Shown here: positions 1 through 8,388 of the stretch, one piece after another
How positions within the stretch are numbered: the stretch's first letter is position 1
Layout of the letters: every line of letters begins with the position of its first letter
Source of the DNA: 20CM-2-55-15 sp963738025
GTDB lineage: Bacteria; Acidobacteriota; Terriglobia; 20CM-2-55-15
Assembly: GCA_963738025.1 (NCBI GenBank)
Contig: CAVTWA010000011.1
Coordinates: forward strand, 558,001 to 622,000
DNA length: 64,000 nt
Direction of reading: 5' to 3'
Notes under the pieces: model-generated
Told to the model about the DNA's origin: nothing
Databases searched by the model: none
Seen by the model: the letters and a program-made list of their open reading frames with translations, nothing else
Position numbers and translations under genes: made by a program

Positions 1-70
1 TTTAACGGATGAGCGCGTTAACAGTCTGTGAATGCGCCCATCCGTAAATCGTTCAATCCGTGGCTTATCC
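1..70. repeat. Family A hairpin repeat (cut by window edge)
   Basis: The sequence matches, in inverted and slightly diverged form, the element at 35588-35668. Both share the pieces 'TTAACGGATG', 'GCGCATTCACAGACTG' or its reverse, and 'CCGTGGCTTA', followed by the same tail 'CAACACCCACCTA'. The left arm is lost at the window start. No coding sense is visible. Confidence 0.75.
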
Positions 71-175
71 AACACCCACCTATGTCAGAGAGATCCGGGC
101 TAGCAGCGTGGACGCATGGAAGATTTCCATCCTGGTGTGCTTCCAGCATGGAATTGCATCGGGCGGCAGGCGGAG

Positions 176-598
176 TCAATCGCCGGATATTGTCGCGACA
201 ATCGTCCGCGCGCCGCCGTTATCGCGATGTTCGCCGAGGTAAATGCCCTGCCAGGTGCCGAGAAGCAACGCGCCCTGACCGATGGGGATCGTCAGACTGC
301 TTCCGAGCAATGCCGCTTTGATATGGGCCGGCATGTCGTCCTCGCCTTCGAGCGTGTGTTCGTAGTGATGGGGCCCATCGGGAACAAGCTCGCGAAGATG
401 ACGTTCCAGATCCCGACGCACTTCTGGACTCACATTCTCGTTGACGGCAAGCGAAGCGGACGTGTGCTGGATGAACAGGTGCAGTACGCCTACTTGAATG
501 TCGCTTAGCTCCGGCAGTTGCGCCACGACTTCATTCGTGATCAGGTGAAAGCCGCGACTACGCGGCTTCAGTCGGACGATTCGTTGAATCCAGGGCAT
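176..598 (-). CDS. yjbQ: YjbQ-family (UPF0047) protein
   Basis: A 140-residue cytoplasmic protein of the YjbQ/UPF0047 family, a small trimeric fold; some members show weak thiamine-phosphate synthase activity, but the physiological role is unsettled. The family hallmarks are visible: 'KPRSRGFHLIT' near the N-terminus, 'HTSASLAVNEN' (about 45-55), the His/Glu/Asp cluster 'HHYEHTLEGEDDMPAH' (77-92) and 'GTWQGIYLGEHRD' near the end. The start at 598 gives the usual family length. In-frame GTG (658) and ATG (631) codons upstream would add 20 or 11 residues with no family counterpart. It stands alone, convergent with nothing recognisable on its left. Confidence 0.88.
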   Translation of the reverse strand: MPWIQRIVRLKPRSRGFHLITNEVVAQLPELSDIQVGVLHLFIQHTSASLAVNENVSPEVRRDLERHLRELVPDGPHHYEHTLEGEDDMPAHIKAALLGSSLTIPIGQGALLLGTWQGIYLGEHRDNGGARTIVATISGD

Positions 599-696
599 GA
601 ATAAATTATCGCCTGAACTGACCAGACGCATCCGGGAATCGAAATTGTAAATCGCCACGTGCTTCAGCGCCGCTTCAAGTCACACAAACGTGGCAC

Positions 697-1563
697 TTAA
701 TTCTTCGTGTACATGACGTAGCCGGAAGCTTCGCGCGCCTTTTTCTTCATTTTAGGTGGAAGCAGAAACCCGATCAGGCTCCAGGGAAATATAAAAGGAA
801 AATGGCGGCCTACGCGTAGCGATTCGTTCCAGGCGAGAACGTTGTCTTCAATCCTCCATCCCTGCCTGGTAAAGAAGTTCAGCCAGTCTGCGACATCGAA
901 CTTAAAGGGTGAGTCCTTTAAGGCGCTGGTCATGCGCTGCGATCTCCATTGTTTGAGGCCGCCTTGTCGGTAATCCTGAATCCAGTATTGAAATGACGGG
1001 ACGGCGTACAAGTCCTCGGAGAGCATCTGAGCGTCCTCCGAACTCAAATAGATAACCACCCCCTCGGTGATGATCAGAATCTCTTTCGAGCGGTTCCCGA
1101 GGCGTTCGAAAAGCTTTCGTCGCTCCGGAAGGTTGGAAAGATCGGCTGCGATTCGCTCGAGAAGGCACACTGGTTCTTCCGCAGCGAGTTCTGCATTCTT
1201 GAACTCGATCATATGCGGGAAGTCCACTTCGATCCAAGAAAGTGCCGGTGGAAGATTCATCCGATACGGACGCGTGTCCAGACCCGTCCCAAGATTCACC
1301 ACCGTATCGACACCAGCTTCTATAGCCTTCAGGATGAGCCTGTCAATCGCCACAGTGCGAATCACGAGAACCCAATTCATGATCTTTGAATAGGGCATCG
1401 CCGCCGCGATCTGCCTGCCGCGCTCGCCGGCGAGACGCTCGGCGAGCAGATCGTGAAACAAGGCATCCTTCCGTGCGGATTCCTGGGCGCGGTACGTAGC
1501 AACCCAGAGTGCCGTGTCTGCGATGTGCTTGATGCGGTTATCCGTGCTCATGGTGCCGCACAT
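697..1563 (-). CDS. SAM-dependent methyltransferase, leucine carboxyl methyltransferase-like
   Basis: A 288-residue class I methyltransferase of the LCM/TIGR00027 type. Motif I is clear as 'VVNLGTGLDTRPYRM' (about 88-102), followed by the acidic 'WIEVDFPHMIEFK' (110-122) that binds the SAM ribose, and 'IITEGVVIYLSSEDAQML' in the second half. The ATG at 1563 has 'AGCAGGTACA' just upstream; the next Met (1551) has no ribosome site. The substrate cannot be told. In other bacteria these enzymes methylate carboxylates or act in polyketide-type pathways, but no such genes are nearby. It is monocistronic and divergent from the DUF4159 gene. Confidence 0.82.
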   Translation of the reverse strand: MCGTMSTDNRIKHIADTALWVATYRAQESARKDALFHDLLAERLAGERGRQIAAAMPYSKIMNWVLVIRTVAIDRLILKAIEAGVDTVVNLGTGLDTRPYRMNLPPALSWIEVDFPHMIEFKNAELAAEEPVCLLERIAADLSNLPERRKLFERLGNRSKEILIITEGVVIYLSSEDAQMLSEDLYAVPSFQYWIQDYRQGGLKQWRSQRMTSALKDSPFKFDVADWLNFFTRQGWRIEDNVLAWNESLRVGRHFPFIFPWSLIGFLLPPKMKKKAREASGYVMYTKN

Positions 1564-1726
1564 TGTACCTGCTTAAGTGGGACTGCGCATCCCGGTACAG
1601 GCGGCATGGGCGCCCATCTCCGGATGAAAAAATAGCAGCACGGCGCACAGCGCACAATTGCCGCTCTTTTGCTGCGGCTGTAATAGAATGTCCACACATT
1701 TTGAGCTTTCGTTTCGAAAGGGACTC

Positions 1727-2521
1727 ATGGCTTCCAAAGTTCCGTGGATGCGCGGTCTAAGGCCGGGTTTTGCTTTTGTCGGGCTTATCTTTTTAATTTC
1801 CGGTGCCGCCGGCAGACAACGGCGCGATCCGAGAGTGGGAGCTCTGCCGGAAGCCGAATTTCATCTGGCTCGCGTCATCTATCGAACGAACCGGCGCGCC
1901 GGTTCTCACGGCTATATCCAGCCGATGTGGGCGGTGGACTACCCGCTTGCCGACGCGCACTTCCTCAGAACGCTGGAGCGTTACACGAAGATCCAAGTTG
2001 CCGAAGACAGCCGCCACCTGGAATTGTTGGACGATCGTTTGTTCGACTATCCCTACTTGTGGCTCCAACAACCTGCGGCAGGCGGATGGAATCCAACAGC
2101 AGAGGAATCACAGCGCTTGCGAGAGTATTTAACGCGCGGCGGCTTCCTGATGGTGGATGACTTCCACGGGGAATATGAGTGGGAATACTTCGAGACGGTG
2201 ATGAAGAGAGTGTTTCCCGAAAAGCAATTCGTCGATGTCCCCGAATCGGATCCGCTCATGCACGTCTTTTTCGACATCGATCAAAACGTGCAAATTCCCG
2301 GTGACCGGCACCTCCGGTTTGGCGGTCCGCCCCAGATGCAAGGTCCGCCGCATTGGCGTGCGCTCTACGACGATAAGGGCCGGTTGATCGTGATCGCGAA
2401 TCACAACATGGATATCGGCGACGGCTGGGAACACGCGGACGATCCTGAATATCCGCTGCCATATACGAAAGCAGCCTACGAACTGGGCGTGAACTACGTC
2501 ATCTTCGCGATGACCCACTGA
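1727..2521 (+). CDS. DUF4159 domain protein, membrane-anchored or secreted
   Basis: A 264-residue protein with an N-terminal hydrophobic segment (about 13-27) and then a DUF4159 domain. This domain resembles a class I glutamine-amidotransferase-like fold ('YLTRGGFLMVDDFHGEYEW', about 135-153) and is common in Acidobacteria, Planctomycetes and Bacteroidetes. Visible features are the early 'FHLARVIYRTNR' and the 'PLPYTKAAYELGVNYVIFAM' tail. The start at 1727 is chosen because 'GAAAGGGACTC' precedes it; upstream ATGs at 1658 and 1688 lack a ribosome site. The biochemical role is unknown. Relatives often sit near MoxR ATPase and vWA genes, which are absent here. Confidence 0.82.
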   Translation: MASKVPWMRGLRPGFAFVGLIFLISGAAGRQRRDPRVGALPEAEFHLARVIYRTNRRAGSHGYIQPMWAVDYPLADAHFLRTLERYTKIQVAEDSRHLELLDDRLFDYPYLWLQQPAAGGWNPTAEESQRLREYLTRGGFLMVDDFHGEYEWEYFETVMKRVFPEKQFVDVPESDPLMHVFFDIDQNVQIPGDRHLRFGGPPQMQGPPHWRALYDDKGRLIVIANHNMDIGDGWEHADDPEYPLPYTKAAYELGVNYVIFAMTH

Positions 2522-2538
2522 CCAGAGTCAGCCCGCGA

Positions 2539-3125
2539 CTACGGTTTGTTCGGAAACGGCCGCGGCATGCCATGCTTCCAATCGGGTAATACGTAGCCAT
2601 CACGGTTGGGCATTTTGATCTGCGGCAGATTCTTCTCGTCTACGATCTGATCTTCTGGAATGATCCCGTTTTTGTAGAGCAAAAAAGCCGTCAGCGCGTA
2701 TACCTCGTCAGGTTTCAGCGAACCTTCTTTTCCGAAAGGCATGCCCCGATTGATGTAATCCCATATCGTCGTTGCGTATGGCGAGTGAATCGCCATGACG
2801 TTCGCGCCACGGATACAAGGTGCCAGACAGGGTGGTTCCTTGCCGGCCGCAGCCGTGCTGTCGGTCTTTATCAATTGAGGCGCTCGGCCTCCGGACCCGT
2901 TGCACCGTGGCACGCTGCACACTTCTGGGCATAGAGCGGCGCGCCTTCTTTGGCGGATCCGCGGCCTGCCGGGAGTTCCTTTCCCTCAGGACTGATGGCG
3001 ATATCCCAGGCTCGGATTTCGTCTGCGGATGGGCTCTTGCCCAGACCGTACGTGGGCGACTGTGCCTTAGCGGCCTGGCACAGCGAAAAGAACAGCACGA
3101 GCAGGAGAGGCTTAGGCAAGCGCAT
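2539..3125 (-). pseudogene. SoxD/SorB-like cytochrome c, frameshifted
   Basis: This is the electron-accepting cytochrome partner of the sulfite dehydrogenase encoded just upstream. Translation from the ATG at 3125 gives a signal peptide (1-22), then one heme site 'QKCAACHG' (Cys69, Cys72, His73), and then runs to a premature TGA at residue 85. Two frames over, the sequence continues as the typical SorB/SoxD tail: 'YINRGMPFGKEGSLKPDEVY' and 'KMPNRDGYVLPDWKHGMPRP', the Met being the likely axial ligand. The stretch is 587 bp, one base short of a whole number of codons, so a single base is missing in 'CCGGAGGCC' near 2893-2905. It may be a true inactivation or a sequencing/assembly error. The start overlaps the end of soxC by 14 bp. 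Confidence 0.82.
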
Positions 3126-4347
3126 TGTGGACACTCCCGTCGGCGGCCACTCTCCACGGCACAATCGTATTGTCGGAACCCTGCACGCCGTGATCGTGGT
3201 AATAGTCCGGAGGCACATTAAAGACTTTCGCAACCTGGGCTCGAGTCGGTTGGACCTGACCCAGTTCGTCGATGCAGCGCGATTGGAGCACGCACTCCTG
3301 CCCATCCCATTTCCAGTTCATGCCAAAACGGGTGTGCGCCATCCGATGGACATCGCCTCGAATTTCCGCGTCCTTCCATGTCTTCCCGCCGTCCGTGGAG
3401 ATTTCCACCTTGCGGACGGCCCCGCCGCCAGACCATGCCAGTCCGGTGATCTGGTAGACTCCGCGGCCGGGCAGTTTCTGTCCGCCGGAAGGAAACGTGA
3501 TGACCGATTTCGGACCCCACTGGAAAGTCAGCGCGGCAACTTTGGGGTCGTTGGAAATGTGACCGTAATCGTTGTAGGTCATGTAATAGCGGTCAACCAC
3601 CTTCATGCGGCGCAGCCACTTCGTGTTGTAGATGCCTTCAAAACCCGGAACGATCAGGCGCACCGGGAAGCCGTTTTGAGGACGCAGTGGCTCACCATTC
3701 TGGCCGTATGCCACGATGCAGTCGTCCATCGCCTTCGCCAGCGGAATGCTTCCGGCTCCCTTGACTTCTTCTGAGCCCTCAGAAACGACCCACGACGCCC
3801 CCTTCTGGACGCCGACCTCTTTGAGCAATAGAGAGAGCGGTACACCGGTCCATTCGCTGCAACTGGTCAAGCCTGTGGTTTGTTGAACCGTCTTGTGTTC
3901 GGGCTTCGCACGATTTCCCAGGCATTCGAGAAAATGAATGCGCGATACAGACGGAAAGCGCTTCAACTCCTCCAGGGTGAATTCCAGAGGCCGATCCACC
4001 ATGCCATGAAGCAAAAAACGATATTCGCGAGGATCGATGTCCGGGACAATGGCGCCGCGGTGCGTGCCTACAAAGTGAAGCGAGGACGGCGTAATGATTC
4101 CGACGGAATCCTGAAGGGGACTCAGCACGTGAAACGTGAGGCCGAACTCATCCGGTGAAGGTCTCTCGAGTACGGCTTCGCGCACGGACGTTACGTAGTG
4201 GGAGCGTTCGCCATAGGCGACTTCATCCTTCAGGGAGCGCTTTACCGGTACGGGCGTCTGGCCGCTCGCCGTCTGTATCGCACTCACGGCCGCGGCTGCA
4301 GCGCCGCCTTTTATAAATTTTCTCCGACTGGCTTTTTTCGAGTCCAT
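3112..4347 (-). CDS. soxC: SoxC-like sulfite dehydrogenase, molybdenum subunit
   Basis: A 411-residue periplasmic oxidoreductase of the sulfite oxidase family. A twin-arginine signal 'SRRKFIKGG' (7-15) sits before an Ala-rich hydrophobic stretch, as expected for export of a folded molybdopterin enzyme. The Mo-ligand Cys is in 'HFLECLGNR' (Cys142), and the C-terminal Mo-co dimerisation domain starts about residue 270 and includes 'VEISTDGGKTWKDAE'. It should oxidise sulfite, or act in the SoxCD sulfur-dehydrogenase step, and pass electrons to the c-type cytochrome encoded immediately downstream with a 14-bp overlap. No soxXYZAB genes are in the window, so a stand-alone sulfite dehydrogenase role is likelier than a full Sox pathway. 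Confidence 0.9.
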   Translation of the reverse strand: MDSKKASRRKFIKGGAAAAAVSAIQTASGQTPVPVKRSLKDEVAYGERSHYVTSVREAVLERPSPDEFGLTFHVLSPLQDSVGIITPSSLHFVGTHRGAIVPDIDPREYRFLLHGMVDRPLEFTLEELKRFPSVSRIHFLECLGNRAKPEHKTVQQTTGLTSCSEWTGVPLSLLLKEVGVQKGASWVVSEGSEEVKGAGSIPLAKAMDDCIVAYGQNGEPLRPQNGFPVRLIVPGFEGIYNTKWLRRMKVVDRYYMTYNDYGHISNDPKVAALTFQWGPKSVITFPSGGQKLPGRGVYQITGLAWSGGGAVRKVEISTDGGKTWKDAEIRGDVHRMAHTRFGMNWKWDGQECVLQSRCIDELGQVQPTRAQVAKVFNVPPDYYHDHGVQGSDNTIVPWRVAADGSVHNALA

Positions 4348-4547
4348 GGATGTGCCTTCTGAATTTAGGTTTGCTCGGAATGTATGACTTCTCTCAGGAT
4401 GGCGTCAATAAGAATGCGTGCGGTTTGCGCCACGCGGCCGCGACTAAAGAAAAGCTAAATGCCTATTAATCCCGATTTAATCCCTCCCTAATGACCGGAA
4501 CGCTCTAAGCCTATAGAGAACGAATTGAAGCAACCTGAGGAGGGTAT

Positions 4548-4841
4548 ATGAAAGTTAGAAAAGGCTTAGTGGTTATAGCGACGGGTACGATTCTCGCTGC
4601 GGCTGGGGCAGCGTATTCGGCGCCCCTGCAACAAAGTTATTACCGGAACAACGATCAGCAGTTCCGGATCGCGGAGTCTCAGAGAGAGCGGGGCGAGCGG
4701 CTCATCCAGCGAGGCAAACAACTCGAAAGAATGGGCAACTGGCGGCAGGGAGAGGAGCTGGAGCGGCAGGGCCGGCAGCTGGTCCGGGAAGCTCAACGCC
4801 ACGAACGCTATGGCATATCGGAAGAGCGTCACGAACGGTAG
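4548..4841 (+). CDS. Small secreted, highly charged helical protein
   Basis: A 97-residue protein that I do not recognise. It has a clear signal peptide (about 1-25, ending 'AGAAYSAP'), then a region very rich in Arg, Gln and Glu with a roughly heptad spacing ('ERGERLIQRGKQLERMG', 'QGEELERQGRQLVREAQRHE') that should form a long helix or coiled coil in the periplasm. The start is fixed by a strong 'GAGGAGGGT' six bases before the ATG. It is transcribed alone, divergent from soxC. No function is proposed. Confidence 0.7.
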   Translation: MKVRKGLVVIATGTILAAAGAAYSAPLQQSYYRNNDQQFRIAESQRERGERLIQRGKQLERMGNWRQGEELERQGRQLVREAQRHERYGISEERHER

Positions 4842-4971
4842 CAGAACTGCTTCTGTGCGGGCTCAGTCCAACTGAAGTCGCAGGCGTGGCTTAAAGGCCG
4901 CGCCTGCGATCCCCAGGTTACCTGCTCGACTCGAGCCCCGGAAAGCGGGCCGCTCCATTGAACAATATGGT

Positions 4972-5529
4972 TTACTCGCTGGCCTTCGTGGCAGCGTTCT
5001 CGGTCTGGGTCGCCTGTTTTTCGGCTCTTTTCGCCTGGTCATTTGCCTGGTCTTGAGTCAGAGCCGGCTTCAGTGCGTGAATGGCCTTGCCTAACGACAT
5101 CGGCGACGAGTCCGTTTGACCCGCCAGACCGTCACCTGTCATTTTGGCCTTGAGCTGATCGAACGGGATTCCCAGATTCTTGGAAACGTGCAGCGCGGCG
5201 ATGAACTGCCCTTCATTCTTGAATCCACCTTCGGCTGCCTTCAGGTCTGTACCCGGCGGCAGAAGGCTTTGTATCTTCGCCGCAAATGCCGTGTCGTTTT
5301 GAACATGCTGGTTGAACTTCGTTTGCCAGTCGGCATGGGTGTCATGAGTACCTTTTGCATCGGAACCGACCTTCGCTTGTTCATGATCGTGACCGACGCC
5401 CTGGCCGTGCCCCTGGCCGATGGACGAACCCGGACCACTATTAGATCCTTTTCCCTGGGCCGCCGCCGAATAACCGTTCAGGGATACAACCAAGCTTGCT
5501 GAAACCAGTAACGTAGGAAGATTCTTCAT
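4972..5529 (-). CDS. Secreted hypothetical protein, Gly/His-rich N-terminus
   Basis: A 185-residue protein with a signal peptide (1-25), a low-complexity Gly/Ser/His segment ('GQGHGQGVGHDHEQ') that could bind metal, and a helical C-terminal half ('HVSKNLGIPFDQLKAKM', then an Ala/Gln/Lys-rich tail). The start at 5529 is chosen because 'AGAGGAGAACTGTC' precedes it; a Met codon seven residues upstream has no such site. It lies 17 bp downstream of a barrel-protein gene on the same strand, so the two are probably cotranscribed. I do not recognise the family, although similar proteins recur in Acidobacteria. Confidence 0.7.
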   Translation of the reverse strand: MKNLPTLLVSASLVVSLNGYSAAAQGKGSNSGPGSSIGQGHGQGVGHDHEQAKVGSDAKGTHDTHADWQTKFNQHVQNDTAFAAKIQSLLPPGTDLKAAEGGFKNEGQFIAALHVSKNLGIPFDQLKAKMTGDGLAGQTDSSPMSLGKAIHALKPALTQDQANDQAKRAEKQATQTENAATKASE

Positions 5530-5546
5530 GACAGTTCTCCTCTCTT

Positions 5547-6416
5547 TCATTTACCCACGCGGAATCCGACTCCAAAGAACAGCGTATTGAGGTCGTAACC
5601 CGCGCTTCGCGTGTAACCAACCTGAAAATCCATGTTTGAACTCGCATGCGCTGCAAGCCATGTCGAAAAACCGTTGTCGTTCGCGAGGTCCGCCGAGCCC
5701 ACGACTTTGCGGCCGGTGTCGAAAGCACCGCTTTTGCCATTGCCGGAACTCCCCGAGCCACTTGATACGGACGTCGCCGATGTATCTTTGAAAGTCTTGC
5801 TGATGATTGTCTGCTGGCCCGCAGCTCTGATTGCGTAGGCTGAAGCACCCACATCCGCGAATTTCGAAAGATTGAATTTCGCTCCTCCATCAAAATGACT
5901 CACGATACCCAGCGACGTAAACGGTCTGACGAAAAATGCCGTATCGGACACCGTATTCGCCAGTCCGGCACTCACGAAGGGCGTCAGCGAAGAGAAACTG
6001 TGGCTGAAACGATTCGTCCAGTCGATGGTCGCGCGCCCGGTGCTGAACCCGTTCGCTTTGTCCCCCGTTGGAGCGGTGGCTTCGAGAACAGAAGCGAAGT
6101 CCACAGCTTCGCGATCCATGCCCAGACGGAAACCAACGTACGCGTTACCAAGCCCGCTCATGAATCCACTTCCGGTTGCGGTTTGAATGGTGGACGACGG
6201 ATTCACAAAATAGACCGGAAGGCCAAAGTAAGTCTGAAAATAGCGATTAAAGCTGTAGCCCAGCGTGGGATCCGCCTTCAACACGAGGCCGGCAGAATTG
6301 CTGCTCCCCTGAAGTCGTCCGGACAGGGTCCACGGTTCGCCTTCTGGTTCCGCAACTGCCGGAAGCGCAAACGCCACAACGGTAATGAAAACGGTACAGA
6401 TACCTCGCACCCGCAT
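5547..6416 (-). CDS. Predicted outer-membrane beta-barrel protein
   Basis: A 289-residue protein with a signal peptide (about 1-22) and alternating hydrophobic/polar strands characteristic of a transmembrane barrel. It ends 'LNTLFFGVGFRVGK', although the last residue is Lys rather than the usual aromatic. Residues near 215-240 form a Ser/Gly-rich low-complexity loop. The start at 6416 has 'AAGGAGCC' upstream, and earlier in-frame starts do not. It is the first gene of a two-gene unit with the Gly/His-rich secreted protein. Relatives are annotated as transporters or phenol-degradation meta-pathway proteins; no substrate can be given. Confidence 0.7.
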   Translation of the reverse strand: MRVRGICTVFITVVAFALPAVAEPEGEPWTLSGRLQGSSNSAGLVLKADPTLGYSFNRYFQTYFGLPVYFVNPSSTIQTATGSGFMSGLGNAYVGFRLGMDREAVDFASVLEATAPTGDKANGFSTGRATIDWTNRFSHSFSSLTPFVSAGLANTVSDTAFFVRPFTSLGIVSHFDGGAKFNLSKFADVGASAYAIRAAGQQTIISKTFKDTSATSVSSGSGSSGNGKSGAFDTGRKVVGSADLANDNGFSTWLAAHASSNMDFQVGYTRSAGYDLNTLFFGVGFRVGK

Positions 6417-6636
6417 TGTTCTCAAGGCTCCTTCGTGTTTAAGTTTCTGCCTGACATCCGCTACCTTTAAACCACGGGGACGCAAGCAACAGAAGTACTC
6501 ACATAATGGAACGACGCTATTAAGTTGCTTGACGGATTCATCCCGCAGAGATCGTGGGCCTTATGAATCCCAGAATTACGCTGCTAAACGGGATAGGCAG
6601 ACAGGGGATAGGAAGACATGTCTCGAGACAGACTGG

Positions 6637-6945
6637 TCAGATTGGTGGAAGTCTGTCGAGAATACGATGCAAGAGGCCGAGCGCCTCTCTTTGAAATGCC
6701 GTGGCATCTTCATGCAGTCGGTCGTGTTCGTCGAGCCGCCTCGACTCAATGCTCACAACTTCGGCAGCCCAGGATTGAAACTGGGCGGTCGCCTTTGCCA
6801 TATCGATAATGAGTTTGTGGTCTTGCTCCTGACGTCTGGCAAATTCCTCCTGCCGATTTTTCAGTTCATCCATCTGCGCCGAAAATGTTGCGGCATGCTG
6901 AATCAGAAAATCGATCGTCTTGTTGATTTCTTCTGGAGTCATCAT
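6637..6945 (-). CDS. Small coiled-coil protein
   Basis: A roughly 102-residue cytoplasmic protein of amphipathic helix throughout ('NKTIDFLIQHAATFSAQMDE', 'LKNRQEEFARRQEQDHK'), with no cysteine and no membrane segment. Proteins of this shape are abundant in Acidobacteria and Cyanobacteria and have no known function. Two adjacent ATG codons (6945, 6942) follow 'CCGGAGAAA', so the start is settled to within one codon; the longer open frame upstream is not supported. It stands alone. Confidence 0.62.
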   Translation of the reverse strand: MMTPEEINKTIDFLIQHAATFSAQMDELKNRQEEFARRQEQDHKLIIDMAKATAQFQSWAAEVVSIESRRLDEHDRLHEDATAFQREALGLLHRILDRLPPI

Positions 6946-7055
6946 TTTCTCCGGGGAAGCGGCAGGGCACAGAGAATATAACGCAGGGTGACGAATTGCG
7001 CGACAGAAACTCCGGCTGCGATTTCTGGCAGAGGCTGCTTGCGTTTCATCCAAGG

Positions 7056-7080
7056 CGGGCGGTCATAGACCGCCTCTACA
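7056..7080. repeat. Family C hairpin repeat
   Basis: An inverted repeat around 'GGCGGTCATAGACCGCC', the reverse complement of the 'GCGGTCTATGACCGC' core also found at 8718-8744 and 34870-34897. It lies just past the stop of the DUF3185 gene, where it could end transcription, although there is no T-run. Confidence 0.65.
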
Positions 7081-7083
7081 ACG

Positions 7084-7305
7084 TTAACTGCGCCTGGCGC
7101 CGGTGATGACCAGCGCGACGCCTGCGGCGACGGCAATGCCTCCGGCAATCGGCGAGATAGGGATCGTCTTGCGATGCTTCGCGGTTGCCTCGATCGGTCC
7201 GATATCGAGAACTTTTTCCGTTTTTGTGTAAGTAATGCCTTCAGACGCAAATACGAACACGCCGAAGATAATCAAGAGGATGCCGACAATTGCGATTGGT
7301 CTCAT
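7084..7305 (-). CDS. DUF3185-like small inner-membrane protein
   Basis: A 73-residue protein with two predicted membrane helices (about 3-21 and 50-68) separated by a polar loop ('TYTKTEKVLDIGPIEATAKH'). The layout and the 'SPIAGGIAVAAGVALVITG' second helix fit the DUF3185 family of small stress- or envelope-associated proteins of unknown function. It is monocistronic, and its promoter region abuts that of the FolD-like gene on the other strand. Confidence 0.72.
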   Translation of the reverse strand: MRPIAIVGILLIIFGVFVFASEGITYTKTEKVLDIGPIEATAKHRKTIPISPIAGGIAVAAGVALVITGARRS

Positions 7306-7376
7306 AAAGAGGTGTACGGCACGTCACAGACCAAACCGATCACTCGTTTGGCGCGCCCTGCTAGACTATCCAGACT

Positions 7377-8360
7377 ATGGATGCACCTGAGGGAGGAACC
7401 GTCAGACTTCGATTCAGTCCGGATATGAGCTGGACGAAAAACGTTCCCAAAGAGCGGCGGCTTAACTGTATTGCCGCGGCTGAAGAAATGTTTGCTCAGG
7501 CGGAGCGGAAGCTGGGGCAAGTGGAACGGACGGGCCTCGATCGGGGCCACATTCGTGTAGCCGCGTTTCTCCCGCGGCTGCCGGAGGCCGAAGTCGACCG
7601 CGGATCTCGACGTTACGCCAGCTACATGGCGAAGAAATTCAGGCAGCATGGCCTCGATTTTCGGGTGGAAGAAGCGCAGAGCGCCGACTCACTCGAACTG
7701 CTCTTGATGGGGGCGCAAGTACACGATTACATCTATGGGACCTTCATCTTCTTCCCCGCTCCGTTCGGCAAAACGGAAGATTACTTTCTACGGCGCGTGC
7801 GTCCCGACAAAGACATTGAAGGGCTGACGGTCGAGAATACCGGCCGTATGGCGTTGAACATCAAAACCGTCGACGAGGGCGAAAAGTACGAAGGAGTCGT
7901 ACCGTGTACCGCGAAGGCAATCCTGACATTGCTGCACCAGCACCATTCCATCCGCGATATGTTTCCCCGCGACCTCCGGGAGAAAGGACCGACGGCCGTC
8001 ATCTTCAATAGTTCTCCACGGATCGGCATACCGCTGCAGAATATGCTGATGCGGATCGGCGCCACCGCCATCATCGTGCACGAGCAGACCAGGGCCGAGG
8101 AGAAGGCTCACCTTCTCGAAACGGCGGACATCGTGGTTACTGCATTTCCAGCCCGTTCGGAAGAAGATCTCGTGAGGAACGTCCGCAAGGGCGCCGTCGT
8201 GATCGACTGCTCCACAGAAGGCAATCTTCATGCGGATGTCGCCGATAGAGCCGCCTACCTCTCGACCCACGACAACCATCTCGGCCAGGTGACCACGGCA
8301 CTCTCTCTATACAATGCTGCGTTGTGCGCCTTGTGGCAGCGCGGTCTGAGCCGATCGTAA
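7377..8360 (+). CDS. Divergent FolD, similar to yeast MTD1 (methylene-THF dehydrogenase)
   Basis: A 327-residue one-carbon enzyme of the tetrahydrofolate dehydrogenase/cyclohydrolase fold. Visible landmarks are 'RYASYMAKKFRQHGLDF' (active-site helix), 'FFPAPFGKTEDYFLRRV' followed by 'DKDIEGL', 'PCTAKAILTLL', the nucleotide-binding 'VIFNSSPRIGIPLQNML' and the C-terminal 'GQVTTALSLYNAAL'. The spacing and the 'FFP..FG..EDYFL' block resemble the monofunctional NAD-dependent yeast Mtd1 more than bifunctional bacterial FolD. The catalytic Lys needed for cyclohydrolase (Lys in Y-x3-K) is Met here. It probably oxidises 5,10-methylene-THF without hydrolysing the methenyl product. No good ribosome site precedes the ATG; a start at 7425 is possible. 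Confidence 0.72.
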   Translation: MDAPEGGTVRLRFSPDMSWTKNVPKERRLNCIAAAEEMFAQAERKLGQVERTGLDRGHIRVAAFLPRLPEAEVDRGSRRYASYMAKKFRQHGLDFRVEEAQSADSLELLLMGAQVHDYIYGTFIFFPAPFGKTEDYFLRRVRPDKDIEGLTVENTGRMALNIKTVDEGEKYEGVVPCTAKAILTLLHQHHSIRDMFPRDLREKGPTAVIFNSSPRIGIPLQNMLMRIGATAIIVHEQTRAEEKAHLLETADIVVTAFPARSEEDLVRNVRKGAVVIDCSTEGNLHADVADRAAYLSTHDNHLGQVTTALSLYNAALCALWQRGLSRS

Positions 8361-8388
8361 TCTGTCGCTCACGACCTATAATATCCGC

